Part shown: positions 17,474 to 28,696 of the stretch, piece after piece
How the letters are laid out: each line of letters starts with the position of its first letter
Position numbering within the stretch: position 1 is the first letter of the stretch
From: Cellulomonas fimi
GTDB taxonomy: Bacteria > Actinomycetota > Actinomycetes > Actinomycetales > Cellulomonadaceae
Assembly: GCF_028583725.1 (NCBI RefSeq)
Contig: NZ_CP110680.1
Coordinates: forward strand, 2,418,001-2,482,000
Direction: 5' to 3'
Length of the DNA: 64,000 nucleotides
The notes under the pieces: generated by a model
The model's database searches: none
Seen by the model: the letters and a program-made list of their open reading frames with translations, nothing else
What the model was told of the DNA's origin: nothing
Program-made: the position numbers and the translations under genes

Positions 17474-19109
17474 AGAGGTACTGGCCGGTGCTCGTGACGG
17501 TCTCGATCGTCCGCGACGCCTCGGTGCCCTTCTTGCCCTGGACGATCGTGCGGATGAACACGATGCGCTCCCCCTTCTTGCCGGAGATGCGCGCCCAGTC
17601 GTCGGGGTTCGTGGTGTTCGGCAGGTCCTCGTTCTCGCGGAACTCGTCGACGCACGCGGTGAGCAGGTGGTCGACGCGGATGCCGCGCTGGCCCGTCGCG
17701 AGCAGGTCCTTGATGGCGGACTTCTTGGCGCGGTCGACGACGTTCTGGATCATCGCGCCCGAGTTGAAGTCCTTGAAGTACAGGACCTCCTTGTCGCCGC
17801 TCGCGTACGTCACCTCGAGGAAGCGGTTCTCCTCGCTCTCGGTGTACATGCGCTCGACGACGCGCGTGATCATGGCCTCGACCGCCGCGGTCGAGGAGTC
17901 GCCGTGCTCGCGCAGGTCGTCCTCGTGGATCGGCAGGTCGGGCGTGAGGTACTTGCCGAAGATCTCGCGCGCGCCCTCGGCGTCGGGCCGCTCGATCTTG
18001 ATCTTCACGTCGAGGCGCCCCGGACGCAGGATCGCGGGGTCGATCATGTCCTCGCGGTTCGACGCGCCGATGACGATGACGTTCTCGAGCCGCTCGACGC
18101 CGTCGATCTCCGACAGCAGCTGCGGGACGATCGTCGTCTCGACGTCGCTCGACACGCCCGTGCCACGGGTGCGGAACAGCGACTCCATCTCGTCGAAGAA
18201 GACCACGACGGGGTGCCCCTGCGACGCCTTCTCGCGGGCGCGGGCGAAGATCAGGCGGATGTGCCGCTCGGTCTCGCCGACGTACTTGTTGAGCAGCTCG
18301 GGACCCTTGACGTTGAGGAAGAACGACCGGGTCTCGGCGCCCTGCTCGCCCCGCGCGGCCGCGGCGGTCGCCGCCAGGGAGTGCGCGACGGCCTTGGCGA
18401 TGAGCGTCTTGCCGCACCCGGGCGGGCCGTACAGCAGCACGCCCTTCGGGGGCTTGAGCCCGTGCTCGCGGAACAGCTCGGGGTGCAGGAACGGCAGCTC
18501 GACCGCGTCGCGGATCGCCTCGATCTGCGGGCCCAGGCCACCGATGTCCTCGTACTGGATGTCCGGCACCTCCTCGAGGACCAGCTCCTCGACCTCGGCG
18601 CGCGGGATGACCTCGAACACGAAGCCGCTGCGGGAGTCGATCGTCAGCGCGTCGCCGACCCGGACCTTCGCCTGGTCGATGACCTGGCCGGCGAACCGGA
18701 CGACCCGCTCCTCGTCGCCGCGCCCGACCACGAGCGCCCGGCCCTCGCCGAGCATCTCCTTGACCGTGACGATCTCGCCGACCTTCTCGTAGCCGCCGGC
18801 CTCGACGACCGTGAGCGCCTCGTTGAGCATGACCTCCTGGCCGGGGCGCAGGCGGTGCACGTCGATCGACGGGCTCGCGCCGACGTGCATCTTGCGACCC
18901 GACGACACGATGTCGACCGTGCCGTCGTCGCGCGCCGCGAGGAACGTCGCGTACGTGCCCGGGGGCTTCGCGAGGTCGTCGACCTGCCGCTTGAGCTCGA
19001 CGATCTGCTCGCGCGCGGCGACGAGGGCCTCGCTGAGCCGTTCGTTCTTGGCCGCCAGGATCGCGAGCTCACGGGACAGGTCCCTGCCAGGGGCGTTCGG
19101 GTCGGTCAT
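17472..19109 (-). CDS. mpa: Proteasome-associated AAA+ ATPase
   Basis: Unfolds pupylated proteins and feeds them to the 20S core. 545 residues: N-terminal coiled coil that binds Pup (about 10-55), OB domains, then AAA domain with Walker A GPPGCGKT, Walker [11 protein letters not shown] and arginine-rich second region [13 protein letters not shown]-terminus TSTGQYL carries the Tyr-containing tail that docks into the alpha ring. ATG at 19109 with GGAGG upstream; preceded by its own promoter at 19188-19207. Also called arc. Confidence 0.96.
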   Translation of the reverse strand: MTDPNAPGRDLSRELAILAAKNERLSEALVAAREQIVELKRQVDDLAKPPGTYATFLAARDDGTVDIVSSGRKMHVGASPSIDVHRLRPGQEVMLNEALTVVEAGGYEKVGEIVTVKEMLGEGRALVVGRGDEERVVRFAGQVIDQAKVRVGDALTIDSRSGFVFEVIPRAEVEELVLEEVPDIQYEDIGGLGPQIEAIRDAVELPFLHPELFREHGLKPPKGVLLYGPPGCGKTLIAKAVAHSLAATAAAARGEQGAETRSFFLNVKGPELLNKYVGETERHIRLIFARAREKASQGHPVVVFFDEMESLFRTRGTGVSSDVETTIVPQLLSEIDGVERLENVIVIGASNREDMIDPAILRPGRLDVKIKIERPDAEGAREIFGKYLTPDLPIHEDDLREHGDSSTAAVEAMITRVVERMYTESEENRFLEVTYASGDKEVLYFKDFNSGAMIQNVVDRAKKSAIKDLLATGQRGIRVDHLLTACVDEFRENEDLPNTTNPDDWARISGKKGERIVFIRTIVQGKKGTEASRTIETVTSTGQYL

Positions 19110-19187
19110 CGTCTCGGCCTCCGTTCCGCGTCGTGCATGGTCGTCACGATCACCACCGTGCACGTCGCTGTGCCTGCTGGTCCGACG

Positions 19188-19207
19188 ACCCTAACCATCG
19201 CTGTCAA
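19188..19207 (-). promoter_or_regulatory. Promoter region of mpa
   Basis: Minus strand shows TTGACA (19207-19202) and, eight bases on, TAGGGT (19193-19188). The spacing is too short for both to serve one sigma-70-type promoter, so TAGGGT is the likely -10 and TTGACA may be chance or part of a second promoter. Leader about 70 bases. Confidence 0.4.
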
Positions 19208-19220
19208 CCAGAGACGCTCG

Positions 19221-19256
19221 CCGCACCGCGGCTGTTCCCGACGTCTCGCGGTGCGG
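19221..19256 (-). terminator. Hairpin after trmI
   Basis: CCGCACCGCG (19221-19230) pairs perfectly with CGCGGTGCGG (19247-19256) across a 16-base loop, 20 bases after the trmI stop and before the mpa promoter. Confidence 0.6.
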
Positions 19257-19276
19257 GACGGTGGGCCGCCGGACGG

Positions 19277-21506
<2,230 letters not shown>

Positions 21507-21512
21507 CGGACC

Positions 21513-21518
21513 AGCCTA
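21513..21518 (-). promoter_or_regulatory. Leaderless promoter -10 of the site-2 protease gene
   Basis: TAGGCT on the minus strand six bases before the GTG. The 183-base divergent gap holds this and the RecB-like promoter. Confidence 0.5.
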
Positions 21519-21677
21519 AGCGCCGGACCTGGGCGCGCCCCGCTCGCGGCGTCGCCCGCCGGGGGCCGCGGGGTGACCGGTGACCTGCGTCGCGTCGGGC
21601 GTCAGGGCGGACCGGGGCGTCCGGGACGCACGCGTCGCCGGCGCGGCGCGGCGGGCGGGAGCGTCGGTGGTGCGGCC

Positions 21678-21683
21678 TAGGCT
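21678..21683 (+). promoter_or_regulatory. Leaderless promoter -10 of the RecB-like gene
   Basis: TAGGCT, then CCTCAC, then the GTG start: spacing six. Confidence 0.5.
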
Positions 21684-21689
21684 CCTCAC

Positions 21690-22622
21690 GTGAGCGCGCA
21701 GGACGTGGTGACGGTCGACCGGGACGAGGTCGTCGAGGAGCTGGTCGACCAGTCGGTCGAGCAGGCGGCCCGGGTCCGCCCGCCGTCCCGCCCGGGCCTG
21801 TCGCCGTCCCGGGCCAACGACTTCCTGCAGTGCCCGCTGCTGTTCCGGTTCCGCGTGGTCGACCGCCTGCCGGAGCCGCCGAGCGCGGCCGCGGCGCGCG
21901 GGACACTCGTGCACGCGGTGCTGGAGCACCTGTTCGACCTGCCCGCCGACGAGCGCACGCTCGACGCCGCCCGCGGGCTCGTGCCCGCCCGGTGGGACCA
22001 GCTGCGCGCGGACGCACCCGACGTCGCGACGCTCTTCGCCGACGACGCCGCGCTCGACGCGTGGCTCGCGTCCGTCGACGGCCTGCTCGCCACGTACTTC
22101 TCGCTCGAGGACCCGACGCGGCTGCAGCCGCGCGAGCGCGAGCTCATGGTGAGCGTCGAGCTGGAGGACGGCCCGCAGCTGCGCGGCATCGTGGACCGCG
22201 TCGACGTCGCGCCGAACGGCTGGGTGCGGGTGGTCGACTACAAGACCGGGAAGTCGCCGAAGCCGGGCTTCGAGGGCGGCGCGCTGTTCCAGATGCGGTT
22301 CTACGCGTACGTCATCTGGCGCTCGCGCGGCGTGCTGCCCAAGCTGCTCCAGCTCGAGTACCTCGGCGACGGCACGGTGCTCAAGCACGAGCCGACCGAG
22401 CCGGAGATGCGCACGCTCGAGGCGCGCGTGCGGTCGATCTGGGGCGGGATCGAGGACGCCGCGCGCGCGGGCGACTGGCGTCCGCGCACGTCACGGCTGT
22501 GCGACTGGTGCTCGTTCAAGGCGCACTGCCCGGCGTTCGGCGGCACCGTGCCGCCCGTGCCGGAGGGCGCCGTCGAGCGTGCGATCGGCGTGACGCCTCC
22601 CGCGGCCGTCGCGACGACCTGA
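21690..22622 (+). CDS. RecB-family PD-(D/E)XK nuclease
   Basis: 310 residues without a helicase domain. Nuclease motifs in order: RGTLVHAVLEHLF, RGIVDRVD, VVDYKTGKSPKPG (the D/E-x-K core) and QMRFYAYV. Four cysteines, C48 in FLQCPLLF and C271, C274, C280 in CDWCSFKAHC, form the iron-sulfur staple known from AddB/Cas4-type nucleases. A standalone member like this is common in actinobacteria; its repair role is an inference. Leaderless GTG at 21690. Confidence 0.92.
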   Translation: MSAQDVVTVDRDEVVEELVDQSVEQAARVRPPSRPGLSPSRANDFLQCPLLFRFRVVDRLPEPPSAAAARGTLVHAVLEHLFDLPADERTLDAARGLVPARWDQLRADAPDVATLFADDAALDAWLASVDGLLATYFSLEDPTRLQPRERELMVSVELEDGPQLRGIVDRVDVAPNGWVRVVDYKTGKSPKPGFEGGALFQMRFYAYVIWRSRGVLPKLLQLEYLGDGTVLKHEPTEPEMRTLEARVRSIWGGIEDAARAGDWRPRTSRLCDWCSFKAHCPAFGGTVPPVPEGAVERAIGVTPPAAVATT

Positions 22623-22636
22623 CGGGCCCGGGCCCG
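22623..22636. other. Perfect 14-base palindrome between convergent genes
   Basis: CGGGCCCGGGCCCG, between the stops of the RecB-like and HAD genes. It can fold into a short stem (CGGGC/GCCCG with CCGG loop) and may act as a weak bidirectional terminator. Confidence 0.35.
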
Positions 22637-22656
22637 CGCGACCGCCGGAGCGGGCG

Positions 22657-23361
22657 TCAGCGGGCGGGGCGCAGGTCCAGCACGTCGCCGCCGGCGATCC
22701 GCGCGAGGTCGTCGAGCGTGAGGTCCGCGAGCGACGCGACCCGGCTCAGCCCCGGACGGTCGGCGAGCTCCTGCATGACCTCGACGCCGATGACGCGCGC
22801 GCCCGACGCGACGGCCGACGCGACGCCGGAGTGCGAGTCCTCGACCGCGACGCAGCGCTCGACGGGCACGCCGAGCAGCCGGGCCGCGAGCAGGTACGGC
22901 TCGGGGTCGGGCTTGAACCGCTCCACGTCGTCGGCCGAGACGACCGCGTCGAACAGGCCGACGGTCTGCGCGAACGGCTCCGCGAGCACCCGGAACGACG
23001 ACGTGACGAGCGCCATCGGCACGCCCGCGTCGTGCAGCGCCCGCAGGATCTCGAGCGCGCCCGGCTGCCACGGGACCTCCGCGGCGACGCCCGCGCGCAC
23101 GCGTCCGTTGAGGAAGTCGGCGATCTCGTCGGCGGACAGGTCGACGCCCCGCGCCTGGAGCGCGACGACCGCCACGGACATCGGGTTGCCGACCATCGCG
23201 GCACCGTCCTCGTGCGTCCACACCCCGCCGTGCGCCTCGACGAGCTCGGTCTCGGCGCCGATCCAGTACGGCTCGGTGTCGATGAGCGTGCCGTCCATGT
23301 CCCACAGGACGGCGGCGGGCAGGGGGCGGGAGGGTCCGGAGGCGAGGGGCACGTCCTCCAT
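22657..23361 (-). CDS. HAD-superfamily phosphatase (beta-phosphoglucomutase-like)
   Basis: 234 residues. Motif I LWDMDGTLIDTE gives nucleophile D21 and D23; VTSSFR is motif II; RFKPDPEPYLLAA with Lys is motif III; VEDSHSGVASA motif IV. A helical cap between motifs I and II is of the sugar-phosphatase/phosphoglucomutase type. Substrate unknown. ATG at 23361; GTG three codons in, just after GAGGAC, is an alternative start. Divergent from the PAC2 gene. Confidence 0.92.
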   Translation of the reverse strand: MEDVPLASGPSRPLPAAVLWDMDGTLIDTEPYWIGAETELVEAHGGVWTHEDGAAMVGNPMSVAVVALQARGVDLSADEIADFLNGRVRAGVAAEVPWQPGALEILRALHDAGVPMALVTSSFRVLAEPFAQTVGLFDAVVSADDVERFKPDPEPYLLAARLLGVPVERCVAVEDSHSGVASAVASGARVIGVEVMQELADRPGLSRVASLADLTLDDLARIAGGDVLDLRPAR

Positions 23362-23425
23362 GCTACGGACCGCGCGCGACGCGCCCTGCCGCGCGTCCGG
23401 TCGGGGTGGTGGGGAGCACGCGTCC

Positions 23426-23431
23426 TAGGCT
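23426..23431 (+). promoter_or_regulatory. Leaderless promoter -10 of the PAC2 gene
   Basis: TAGGCT followed by GGGCAG and the ATG: spacing six. Confidence 0.5.
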
Positions 23432-23437
23432 GGGCAG

Positions 23438-24295
23438 ATGACTGAGCACGGACCCGCGGACCTCCCCGACGACGAGCCCGTCCTGCTCGCCGCGTTCGAG
23501 GGCTGGAACGACGCGGGCTCGGCGGCCACCCACGCGCTGCAGCACCTGCACGAGGCGTGGGGCGCGGAACAGGTCGACGAGCTCGACCCCGAGGAGTACC
23601 ACGACTTCCAGGTGAACCGTCCGACGGTCGGCGTCGGCCCGCACGGGCGGCGCGAGATCACGTGGCCGACCACGTCGGTCGCGGTCGTCGAGACGCCGCG
23701 CAGCCGACGGCGCGTGGTCCTGGTGCACGGCATCGAGCCGTCGATGCGCTGGCGGCGCTACTGCGCCGAGCTGCTCGACATCGCCGCCGGGCTCGGCGTG
23801 CGGACGGTCGTCACGGTCGGTGCGCTGCTCGCGGACGTGCCGCACACGCGTCCCATCCCCGTGAACGCGACGAGCGAGGACGCGGACCTGCGCGAGGCCG
23901 CAGGCCTGGAGCCCAACACGTACGAGGGCCCGACGGGGATCGTCGGGGTGCTCCAGCACGAGGCCGCCGCGCGTGGGCTGCAGTCGCTGTCGCTGTGGGC
24001 GGCGGTCCCCCACTACGTCGCGCACCCGCCGTCGCCGAAGGCGACGCTCGCGATCCTGCACCGGATCGAGCAGCTCATCGGCGAGCCCGTGCCGCTGGGC
24101 GAGCTGCCCGACGACGCCGCCGCGTGGCAGGACGGCGTCGACGAGCTCGCGGGCGAGGACAACGAGATCGGCGAGTACGTCCGCCAGCTCGAGGAGGCGA
24201 AGGACACCGCCGACCTGCCGGAGGCGAGCGGCGAGGCGATCGCGCGCGAGTTCGAGCGCTACCTGCGGCGGCGCGACAAGGGCACCGGCGGCTGA
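23438..24295 (+). CDS. PAC2 family protein
   Basis: 285 residues: PVLLAAFEGWNDAGSAATHALQ at the start and PTGIVGVLQHEAAARGLQS in the middle match the PAC2 (proteasome assembly chaperone 2-like) family of actinobacteria. A charged C-terminal helix ends RRRDKGTGG. In eukaryotes PAC2 assists proteasome assembly; whether bacterial members do so is unproven. Lies about 4.3 kb from the mpa start and beside mshC, with which it converges. Confidence 0.88.
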   Translation: MTEHGPADLPDDEPVLLAAFEGWNDAGSAATHALQHLHEAWGAEQVDELDPEEYHDFQVNRPTVGVGPHGRREITWPTTSVAVVETPRSRRRVVLVHGIEPSMRWRRYCAELLDIAAGLGVRTVVTVGALLADVPHTRPIPVNATSEDADLREAAGLEPNTYEGPTGIVGVLQHEAAARGLQSLSLWAAVPHYVAHPPSPKATLAILHRIEQLIGEPVPLGELPDDAAAWQDGVDELAGEDNEIGEYVRQLEEAKDTADLPEASGEAIAREFERYLRRRDKGTGG

Positions 24296-24306
24296 CGGTC
24301 CGCGCC

Positions 24307-24334
24307 GCGGCCCGGGTCTCCCGGGTCAGGCCGC
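24307..24334. terminator. Bidirectional hairpin between PAC2 gene and mshC
   Basis: Outer stem GCGGCC (24307-24312)/GGCCGC (24329-24334), inner stem CGGG/CCCG around TCT, with a five-base bulge. Sits between two convergent stops. Confidence 0.5.
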
Positions 24335-24351
24335 GCGGGCACCCGACGACA

Positions 24352-25608
24352 TCAGAGCCGGACGCCCAGCAGTGCGTCGACGGCGCGCGCGACGAGACCG
24401 GGCGCGCCCTCGACGGGGTCGTGGTCGCCGTGCAGCGCGGTCTTGACCCACGCGTCGACGACCGCGAGCGCCTGCGGGGTGTCGAGGTCGTCGGCGACCG
24501 CAGCTCGCAGACCGGCGATCGTGGACTCCGCGTCGGGCCCGCCGTTGCCGGACAGGGCGCGCCGCCAGCGCGCGAGCCGGTCCTCGGCCTCCGCGAGGCA
24601 CGCGTCGGTCCAGTCCCAGTCGTCGGAGTACCGGTGCGCGAGGATCGCGAGGCGGACGGCCATGGGGTCGACGCCCGCCGCGCGCAGCGCGGAGACGAGG
24701 ACGAGGTTGCCGCGCGACTTGCTCATCTTCGCGCCGTCGAGGCCCACCATGCCGGTGTGCACGTGCACGCGGGCGCCGTGGCCGGCGTCGAGCAGGCGCG
24801 CGTGCGAGGTGCTCATCTCGTGGTGCGGGAAGCGCAGGTCGGAGCCGCCGCCCTCGACGTCGAAGGGCAGTCCGAGGGAGTCGCGCGCGATGACGGCGCA
24901 CTCGATGTGCCAGCCCGGGCGGCCGCGGCCGAGCGCTCCCCCGTCCCACGCGGGTTCGCCCGCGCGCTCGCGACGCCAGAGCAGCGGGTCGAGCGGGTCA
25001 CGCTTGCCGGGGCGCTCGGGGTCGCCGCCGCGCTCGGCGGACAGCGCGAGCATCTCGTCGAGGCCGAGGCCCGCGACCGTGCCGAACGCGCCGTCGACGG
25101 ACAGGTCCGCGTAGACGTCGCCGGGGCCGCCGTCGACGGCGTCGGGGGTGGGGACGGTGTACGCGGCGCCGCGCTCGACGAGCGTGCGGACCGCGTCGAC
25201 GACGTCCGGGATCGACTCGACGACGCCGGTCCATGCGTCGGGCGGCACGACGCCGAGGGCGGTCATGTCCTCGGCGTAGAGCGCGATCTGCTCGGCGGCG
25301 AGCTCGCGCCAGTCGACGTCCGTGGCGGTCGCGCGCTCGAGCAGCGGGTCGTCGACGTCGGTGACGTTCGACGCGTACCGCACGTCCTGCCCGGCGTCGC
25401 GCCAGGCGCGCCCGAGCACGTCGAAGTGCACGTAGGTGGCGGCGTGGCCGAGGTGGGTCGCGTCGTACGGGGTGATGCCGCACACGTAGAGCGTGGCGGT
25501 CGGGCCGGGTGCGGCGACGACGCGCTCGCCGGTCGACGAGTCGCGGACGACGACGGGACCGCCCCGTCCGGGGAGCCGAGGGATCTGCGGGGCCGGCCAG
25601 GTGAGCAC
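24352..25608 (-). CDS. mshC: Cysteine:glucosaminyl-inositol ligase (mycothiol synthesis)
   Basis: Joins cysteine to GlcN-inositol with ATP, the third stage of mycothiol biosynthesis. 418 residues. It resembles cysteinyl-tRNA synthetase but shows MshC features: LTWPAPQIPRLPG at the very start, CGITPYDATHLGHA (HIGH-like), SNVTDVDDPLLERA and KMSKSRGN (KMSKS). The zinc site is formed by the Cys of CGITPYD with WHIECA and FPHHE. GTG at 25608, seven bases after TAGGCT: probably leaderless. Shows that the host uses mycothiol. Confidence 0.95.
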   Translation of the reverse strand: MLTWPAPQIPRLPGRGGPVVVRDSSTGERVVAAPGPTATLYVCGITPYDATHLGHAATYVHFDVLGRAWRDAGQDVRYASNVTDVDDPLLERATATDVDWRELAAEQIALYAEDMTALGVVPPDAWTGVVESIPDVVDAVRTLVERGAAYTVPTPDAVDGGPGDVYADLSVDGAFGTVAGLGLDEMLALSAERGGDPERPGKRDPLDPLLWRRERAGEPAWDGGALGRGRPGWHIECAVIARDSLGLPFDVEGGGSDLRFPHHEMSTSHARLLDAGHGARVHVHTGMVGLDGAKMSKSRGNLVLVSALRAAGVDPMAVRLAILAHRYSDDWDWTDACLAEAEDRLARWRRALSGNGGPDAESTIAGLRAAVADDLDTPQALAVVDAWVKTALHGDHDPVEGAPGLVARAVDALLGVRL

Positions 25609-25615
25609 GGGCGGA

Positions 25616-25621
25616 AGCCTA
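25616..25621 (-). promoter_or_regulatory. Leaderless promoter -10 of mshC
   Basis: TAGGCT on the minus strand seven bases before the GTG start. The divergent corA-like gene has CACAAT six bases before its start (25654-25659). Confidence 0.5.
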
Positions 25622-25665
25622 ACCGTCGGGGCGCACCGGGCCGGGCGGAGGACCACAATGCAGCC

Positions 25666-26676
25666 GTGGACGACCTCGCCGGCGCGACCCCCGGCACGAC
25701 CCCCGCCGAGCCCCCGCAGGCCGGTCCCCGGTCCGACGTGCACCCGCTGGACCACGGCGCGACCTGGGTGGTGGTGCACCACCCGGCGGACCTGGCCGCG
25801 GCCGCCGCGCGGCACGGCCTCGGCGACGACGCGGTCGCGGTGATGCGGCTCAAGGGGCTCGGCAGCCGTCCGCCGTCGCCGGACCGCCCGGTGAGGGCGC
25901 GGATCGACCGGACGGCGGACGGGACGCTGCTCGTGACGGCGCCGACGTTGTCGTTCGACGGCGCCACGCGTCAGGTGAGCACGGGGTCGCTCCTGCTGGT
26001 CGTCGGGGAGAAGGTCGTCCTGACGGCCGAGACCGGCACGGCCGACGTCGTCGGGCGCACGGCCGCGCGGCTCGGTGCGGGGCCGCACGCGCCCGACGAC
26101 GGCGTCCGGCAGGTGCTCGCGGGGGCGCTGCTCACGCTCGTCGCGACCGCGGGCGACGTCGAGGTCGAGCTCGGTGACGCGGTGGTCGCGACCGAGTCGG
26201 TGGTGTTCGCGGCGACGCTCACGGGCGACCCGGTGCAGCGGATCTACGACCTCAAGCGCGAGATCGCCGAGGCGCGGCGCGCGCTCGGCCCGGTGACGTC
26301 GGTGCTCGCGGAGCTGGTCGCGGACGCCGCCGACGAGCCCGCCGAGGCAGGCGGGCGCACGCAGCGGTGGCTGCGTCGGGTGCAGACGACCGCGGACCGC
26401 GTGGACGAGCACCTGGACGCGCACGACCGCCTGCTCGGGGACATGCTCTCGGCGCACCTGTCGCGCGTGTCGGTCCGGCAGAACGAGGACATGCGCAAGA
26501 TCTCGGCGTGGGCGGCCATCGCGGCGGTGCCGACGCTCGTCGCGGGGATCTACGGCATGAACTTCCACCACATGCCGGAGCTCACGTGGACCTACGGGTA
26601 CCCGGCCGCACTGCTGGGCATGGGGGCGGTGTGCTGGTGGCTGCACCGCCTGTTCCGGCGCTCCGGCTGGCTCTGA
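25666..26676 (+). CDS. CorA-family magnesium/divalent metal transporter
   Basis: 336 residues. Large soluble N-terminal region with long helices, two C-terminal membrane helices and the selectivity motif YGMNF at the end of the first, followed by the loop HHMPEL. Transports Mg2+ or a related divalent ion as a pentamer. GTG at 25666 with CACAAT six bases upstream. Ends with basic HRLFRRSGWL, typical. Converges on uppP. Confidence 0.92.
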   Translation: MDDLAGATPGTTPAEPPQAGPRSDVHPLDHGATWVVVHHPADLAAAAARHGLGDDAVAVMRLKGLGSRPPSPDRPVRARIDRTADGTLLVTAPTLSFDGATRQVSTGSLLLVVGEKVVLTAETGTADVVGRTAARLGAGPHAPDDGVRQVLAGALLTLVATAGDVEVELGDAVVATESVVFAATLTGDPVQRIYDLKREIAEARRALGPVTSVLAELVADAADEPAEAGGRTQRWLRRVQTTADRVDEHLDAHDRLLGDMLSAHLSRVSVRQNEDMRKISAWAAIAAVPTLVAGIYGMNFHHMPELTWTYGYPAALLGMGAVCWWLHRLFRRSGWL

Positions 26677-26688
26677 GCGGACCCGACG

Positions 26689-26705
26689 GCGCCCGCCGCC
26701 GGCGC
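26689..26705. terminator. Hairpin between corA-like gene and uppP
   Basis: GCGCC (26689-26693) pairs with GGCGC (26701-26705) over a seven-base loop, between convergent stops. Confidence 0.35.
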
Positions 26706-26709
26706 GGCG

Positions 26710-27609
26710 TCAGGGCGTCGCGGCCGGCATGGGGTCGAGCACGCCGGTGAGCAGCAGCAGCACCACGAGCGCGGCGAGCCCGAGCCGGTAGACGACGAAC
26801 GGCGTGTAGCTGAACGTCGACACGATCTTGAGGAACACGATGATGACGAGGTAGCCGACGACGAACGCGACGAGCGTCGCGAGCAGCGTGGCGCCGAACC
26901 CGGCCGTGCCGGGCGACGCGTCCCCCCCGACGGCCTTCGCGAGCTGGAACAGCCCCGAGCCGAACACCGCGGGGATGGCCAGCAGGAACGAGTACCGCGC
27001 GGCGGCCTCGCGGGTGTAGCCCATGAGCAGACCACCGGTGATCGTGCCGCCGGACCGCGACACGCCCGGCACGAGCGCGAGTGCCTGCCAGAGGCCGAAC
27101 TTGAGGGCGTCGCGGGGTGTGAGCTCGTCGAGGGTGCGCCGGTGCGCGCCCCGGCGGTCCGCCCAGCCGAGCACCAGGGCGAACCCGGCGAGCGTGAGCA
27201 CGATGAGCCACAGGTTGCGGAACGCGTGCTCGATCGTGTCCTGGAACAGCAGGCCGAGCACGACGATCGGGACCGAGCCGAGCGCGATGAACCACGCCAT
27301 GAGGGCGTCGTGGTCGGCCTTCTCCCCCGCCGGCATGCCCATCCGGGCGCGCAGGTCGGTCCCGCGGTCGCCGCGCACGTGCCGCCACCACGCGGTGCAG
27401 ATCCGCGCGATGTCGCGGCGGAAGTAGAGCAGCACCGCGGACTCGGTGCCGAGCTGCGTGATGGCCGTGAACGTGGCCCCGGGGTCGCCGCTGCCGAGCA
27501 GGTCCCCGACGATCCGCAGGTGCGCGCTCGACGACACCGGCAGGAACTCCGTCAGCCCCTGGACCAGCCCCAGGAAGATCGCCTCACCTGCACCCATCGC
27601 GTCAGCCAC
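26710..27609 (-). CDS. uppP: Undecaprenyl-diphosphatase
   Basis: Recycles undecaprenyl pyrophosphate to the carrier lipid used in peptidoglycan synthesis; can confer bacitracin tolerance. About 299 residues with the two active-site motifs [14 protein letters not shown] and [10 protein letters not shown], and some eight membrane helices. The chosen start is GTG at 27609, eight bases after TATCGT; ATG four codons later (27597) is nearly as likely. Also known as bacA. Confidence 0.95.
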   Translation of the reverse strand: MADAMGAGEAIFLGLVQGLTEFLPVSSSAHLRIVGDLLGSGDPGATFTAITQLGTESAVLLYFRRDIARICTAWWRHVRGDRGTDLRARMGMPAGEKADHDALMAWFIALGSVPIVVLGLLFQDTIEHAFRNLWLIVLTLAGFALVLGWADRRGAHRRTLDELTPRDALKFGLWQALALVPGVSRSGGTITGGLLMGYTREAAARYSFLLAIPAVFGSGLFQLAKAVGGDASPGTAGFGATLLATLVAFVVGYLVIIVFLKIVSTFSYTPFVVYRLGLAALVVLLLLTGVLDPMPAATP

Positions 27610-27617
27610 GAGGCGCA

Positions 27618-27623
27618 ACGATA
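27618..27623 (-). promoter_or_regulatory. Leaderless promoter -10 of uppP
   Basis: TATCGT on the minus strand eight bases before the GTG; favours the GTG start over the internal ATG. Confidence 0.4.
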
Positions 27624-27660
27624 GCCGCGGAGCCTCCCCCGACGGGCACGCGCCCGACGT

Positions 27661-27666
27661 TAGGGT
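27661..27666 (+). promoter_or_regulatory. -10 box of the aldo/keto reductase gene
   Basis: TAGGGT eight bases before the ATG at 27675. Confidence 0.45.
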
Positions 27667-27674
27667 GGCGCACC

Positions 27675-28639
27675 ATGGAACAGCTCCACCTCGGCCGCAC
27701 CGGTCTGCGGGTCTCCCGGCTCGGTCTCGGCACGATGACGTGGAGCCGCGACACGGACGAGCACGAGGCGTCGGAGCAGGCCTGCGCGACTTCGTCGACG
27801 CGGGCGGGACGCTGCTCGACACGTCCGCGTCGTACGCCGACGGGGGTGCCGAGGAGCTCATCGGCAGCCTCCTGGGCGACGTGGTCGCGCGCGACGAGGT
27901 GGTCCTGTGCACCAAGGCGGGCGTGCGCCGCACGTCGGCGGGCGGCGTGGTCGACGCGTCGCGCGGCGGCCTGCTCGACTCGCTCGACGCGTCCTTGCGG
28001 CGGCTGGGCACCGACCACGTCGACCTGTGGCTCGTCCAGACGCCCGACCCGCGCACCCCGCTCGACGAGACCGCGACCGCCCTGCGGCTCGCCGTGAGCA
28101 GCGGTCGGGCGCGCTACGTCGGGCTGTCGAACCACGCCGGCTGGCAGGTGGCACGCATGGCGTCGCTCCTGGACCGCGACCCGGGGCTGGCCGCCGTCGA
28201 GGTCGAGTACTCGCTGCTGCAGCGCGGGGTCGAGCGCGAGGTCGTGCCGGCCGCGGCCGCGCTGGGGCTCGGGGTGCTGGCGTGGTCGCCGCTCGGCCGG
28301 GGCGTGCTCACCGGCAAGTACCGCCGCACGATCCCCGCGGACTCGCGCGCCGCGTCCCCGCACCTCGCCGGGTTCGTCGAGCCGTACCTGTCCCGCGACG
28401 CCGCGTCCGTGGTCGAGGCGGTCGCCACGGCGGCGTCGGGGCTGGAGCGGCTGCCGCTGGAGGTCGCGCTCGCGTGGCTCACCGGACGACCGGGTGTCAG
28501 CTCGGCGATCGTCGGGGCGCGCACCGCGGCCCAGCTGCGCGCGTCGCTCGGCGCGCTCGACCTGGAGCTCCCGGAGGAGCTGCGCCGCGCGCTCGACGAG
28601 GTCAGCGCGCCGGAGATCGGCTACCCCGAGCGGTTCTGA
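27675..28639 (+). pseudogene. Aldo/keto reductase, frameshifted
   Basis: The first 35 codons ([20 protein letters not shown]) read in one frame and everything from [20 protein letters not shown] to the end in another. The junction is at about 27779-27783, where a single missing base after GAGCAGG would restore one protein of ~321 residues. The body is otherwise complete: catalytic Asp, Tyr (SYADGGAEE) and Lys (CTKAG) are present, but the catalytic His position reads Gln (LWLVQTPDP). Either a decaying gene or a sequencing error; the His change leans toward true loss. Confidence 0.8.
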
Positions 28640-28655
28640 CCGCGGCGTCCCGCGG
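28640..28655. terminator. Hairpin after the aldo/keto reductase gene
   Basis: CCGCGG-CGTC-CCGCGG: perfect six-pair stem directly after the stop, between convergent genes. Confidence 0.4.
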
Positions 28656-28696
28656 GGGCCACCTCGTCGTCGGCCGTGGCCGCCGCCAGGCGTCGG

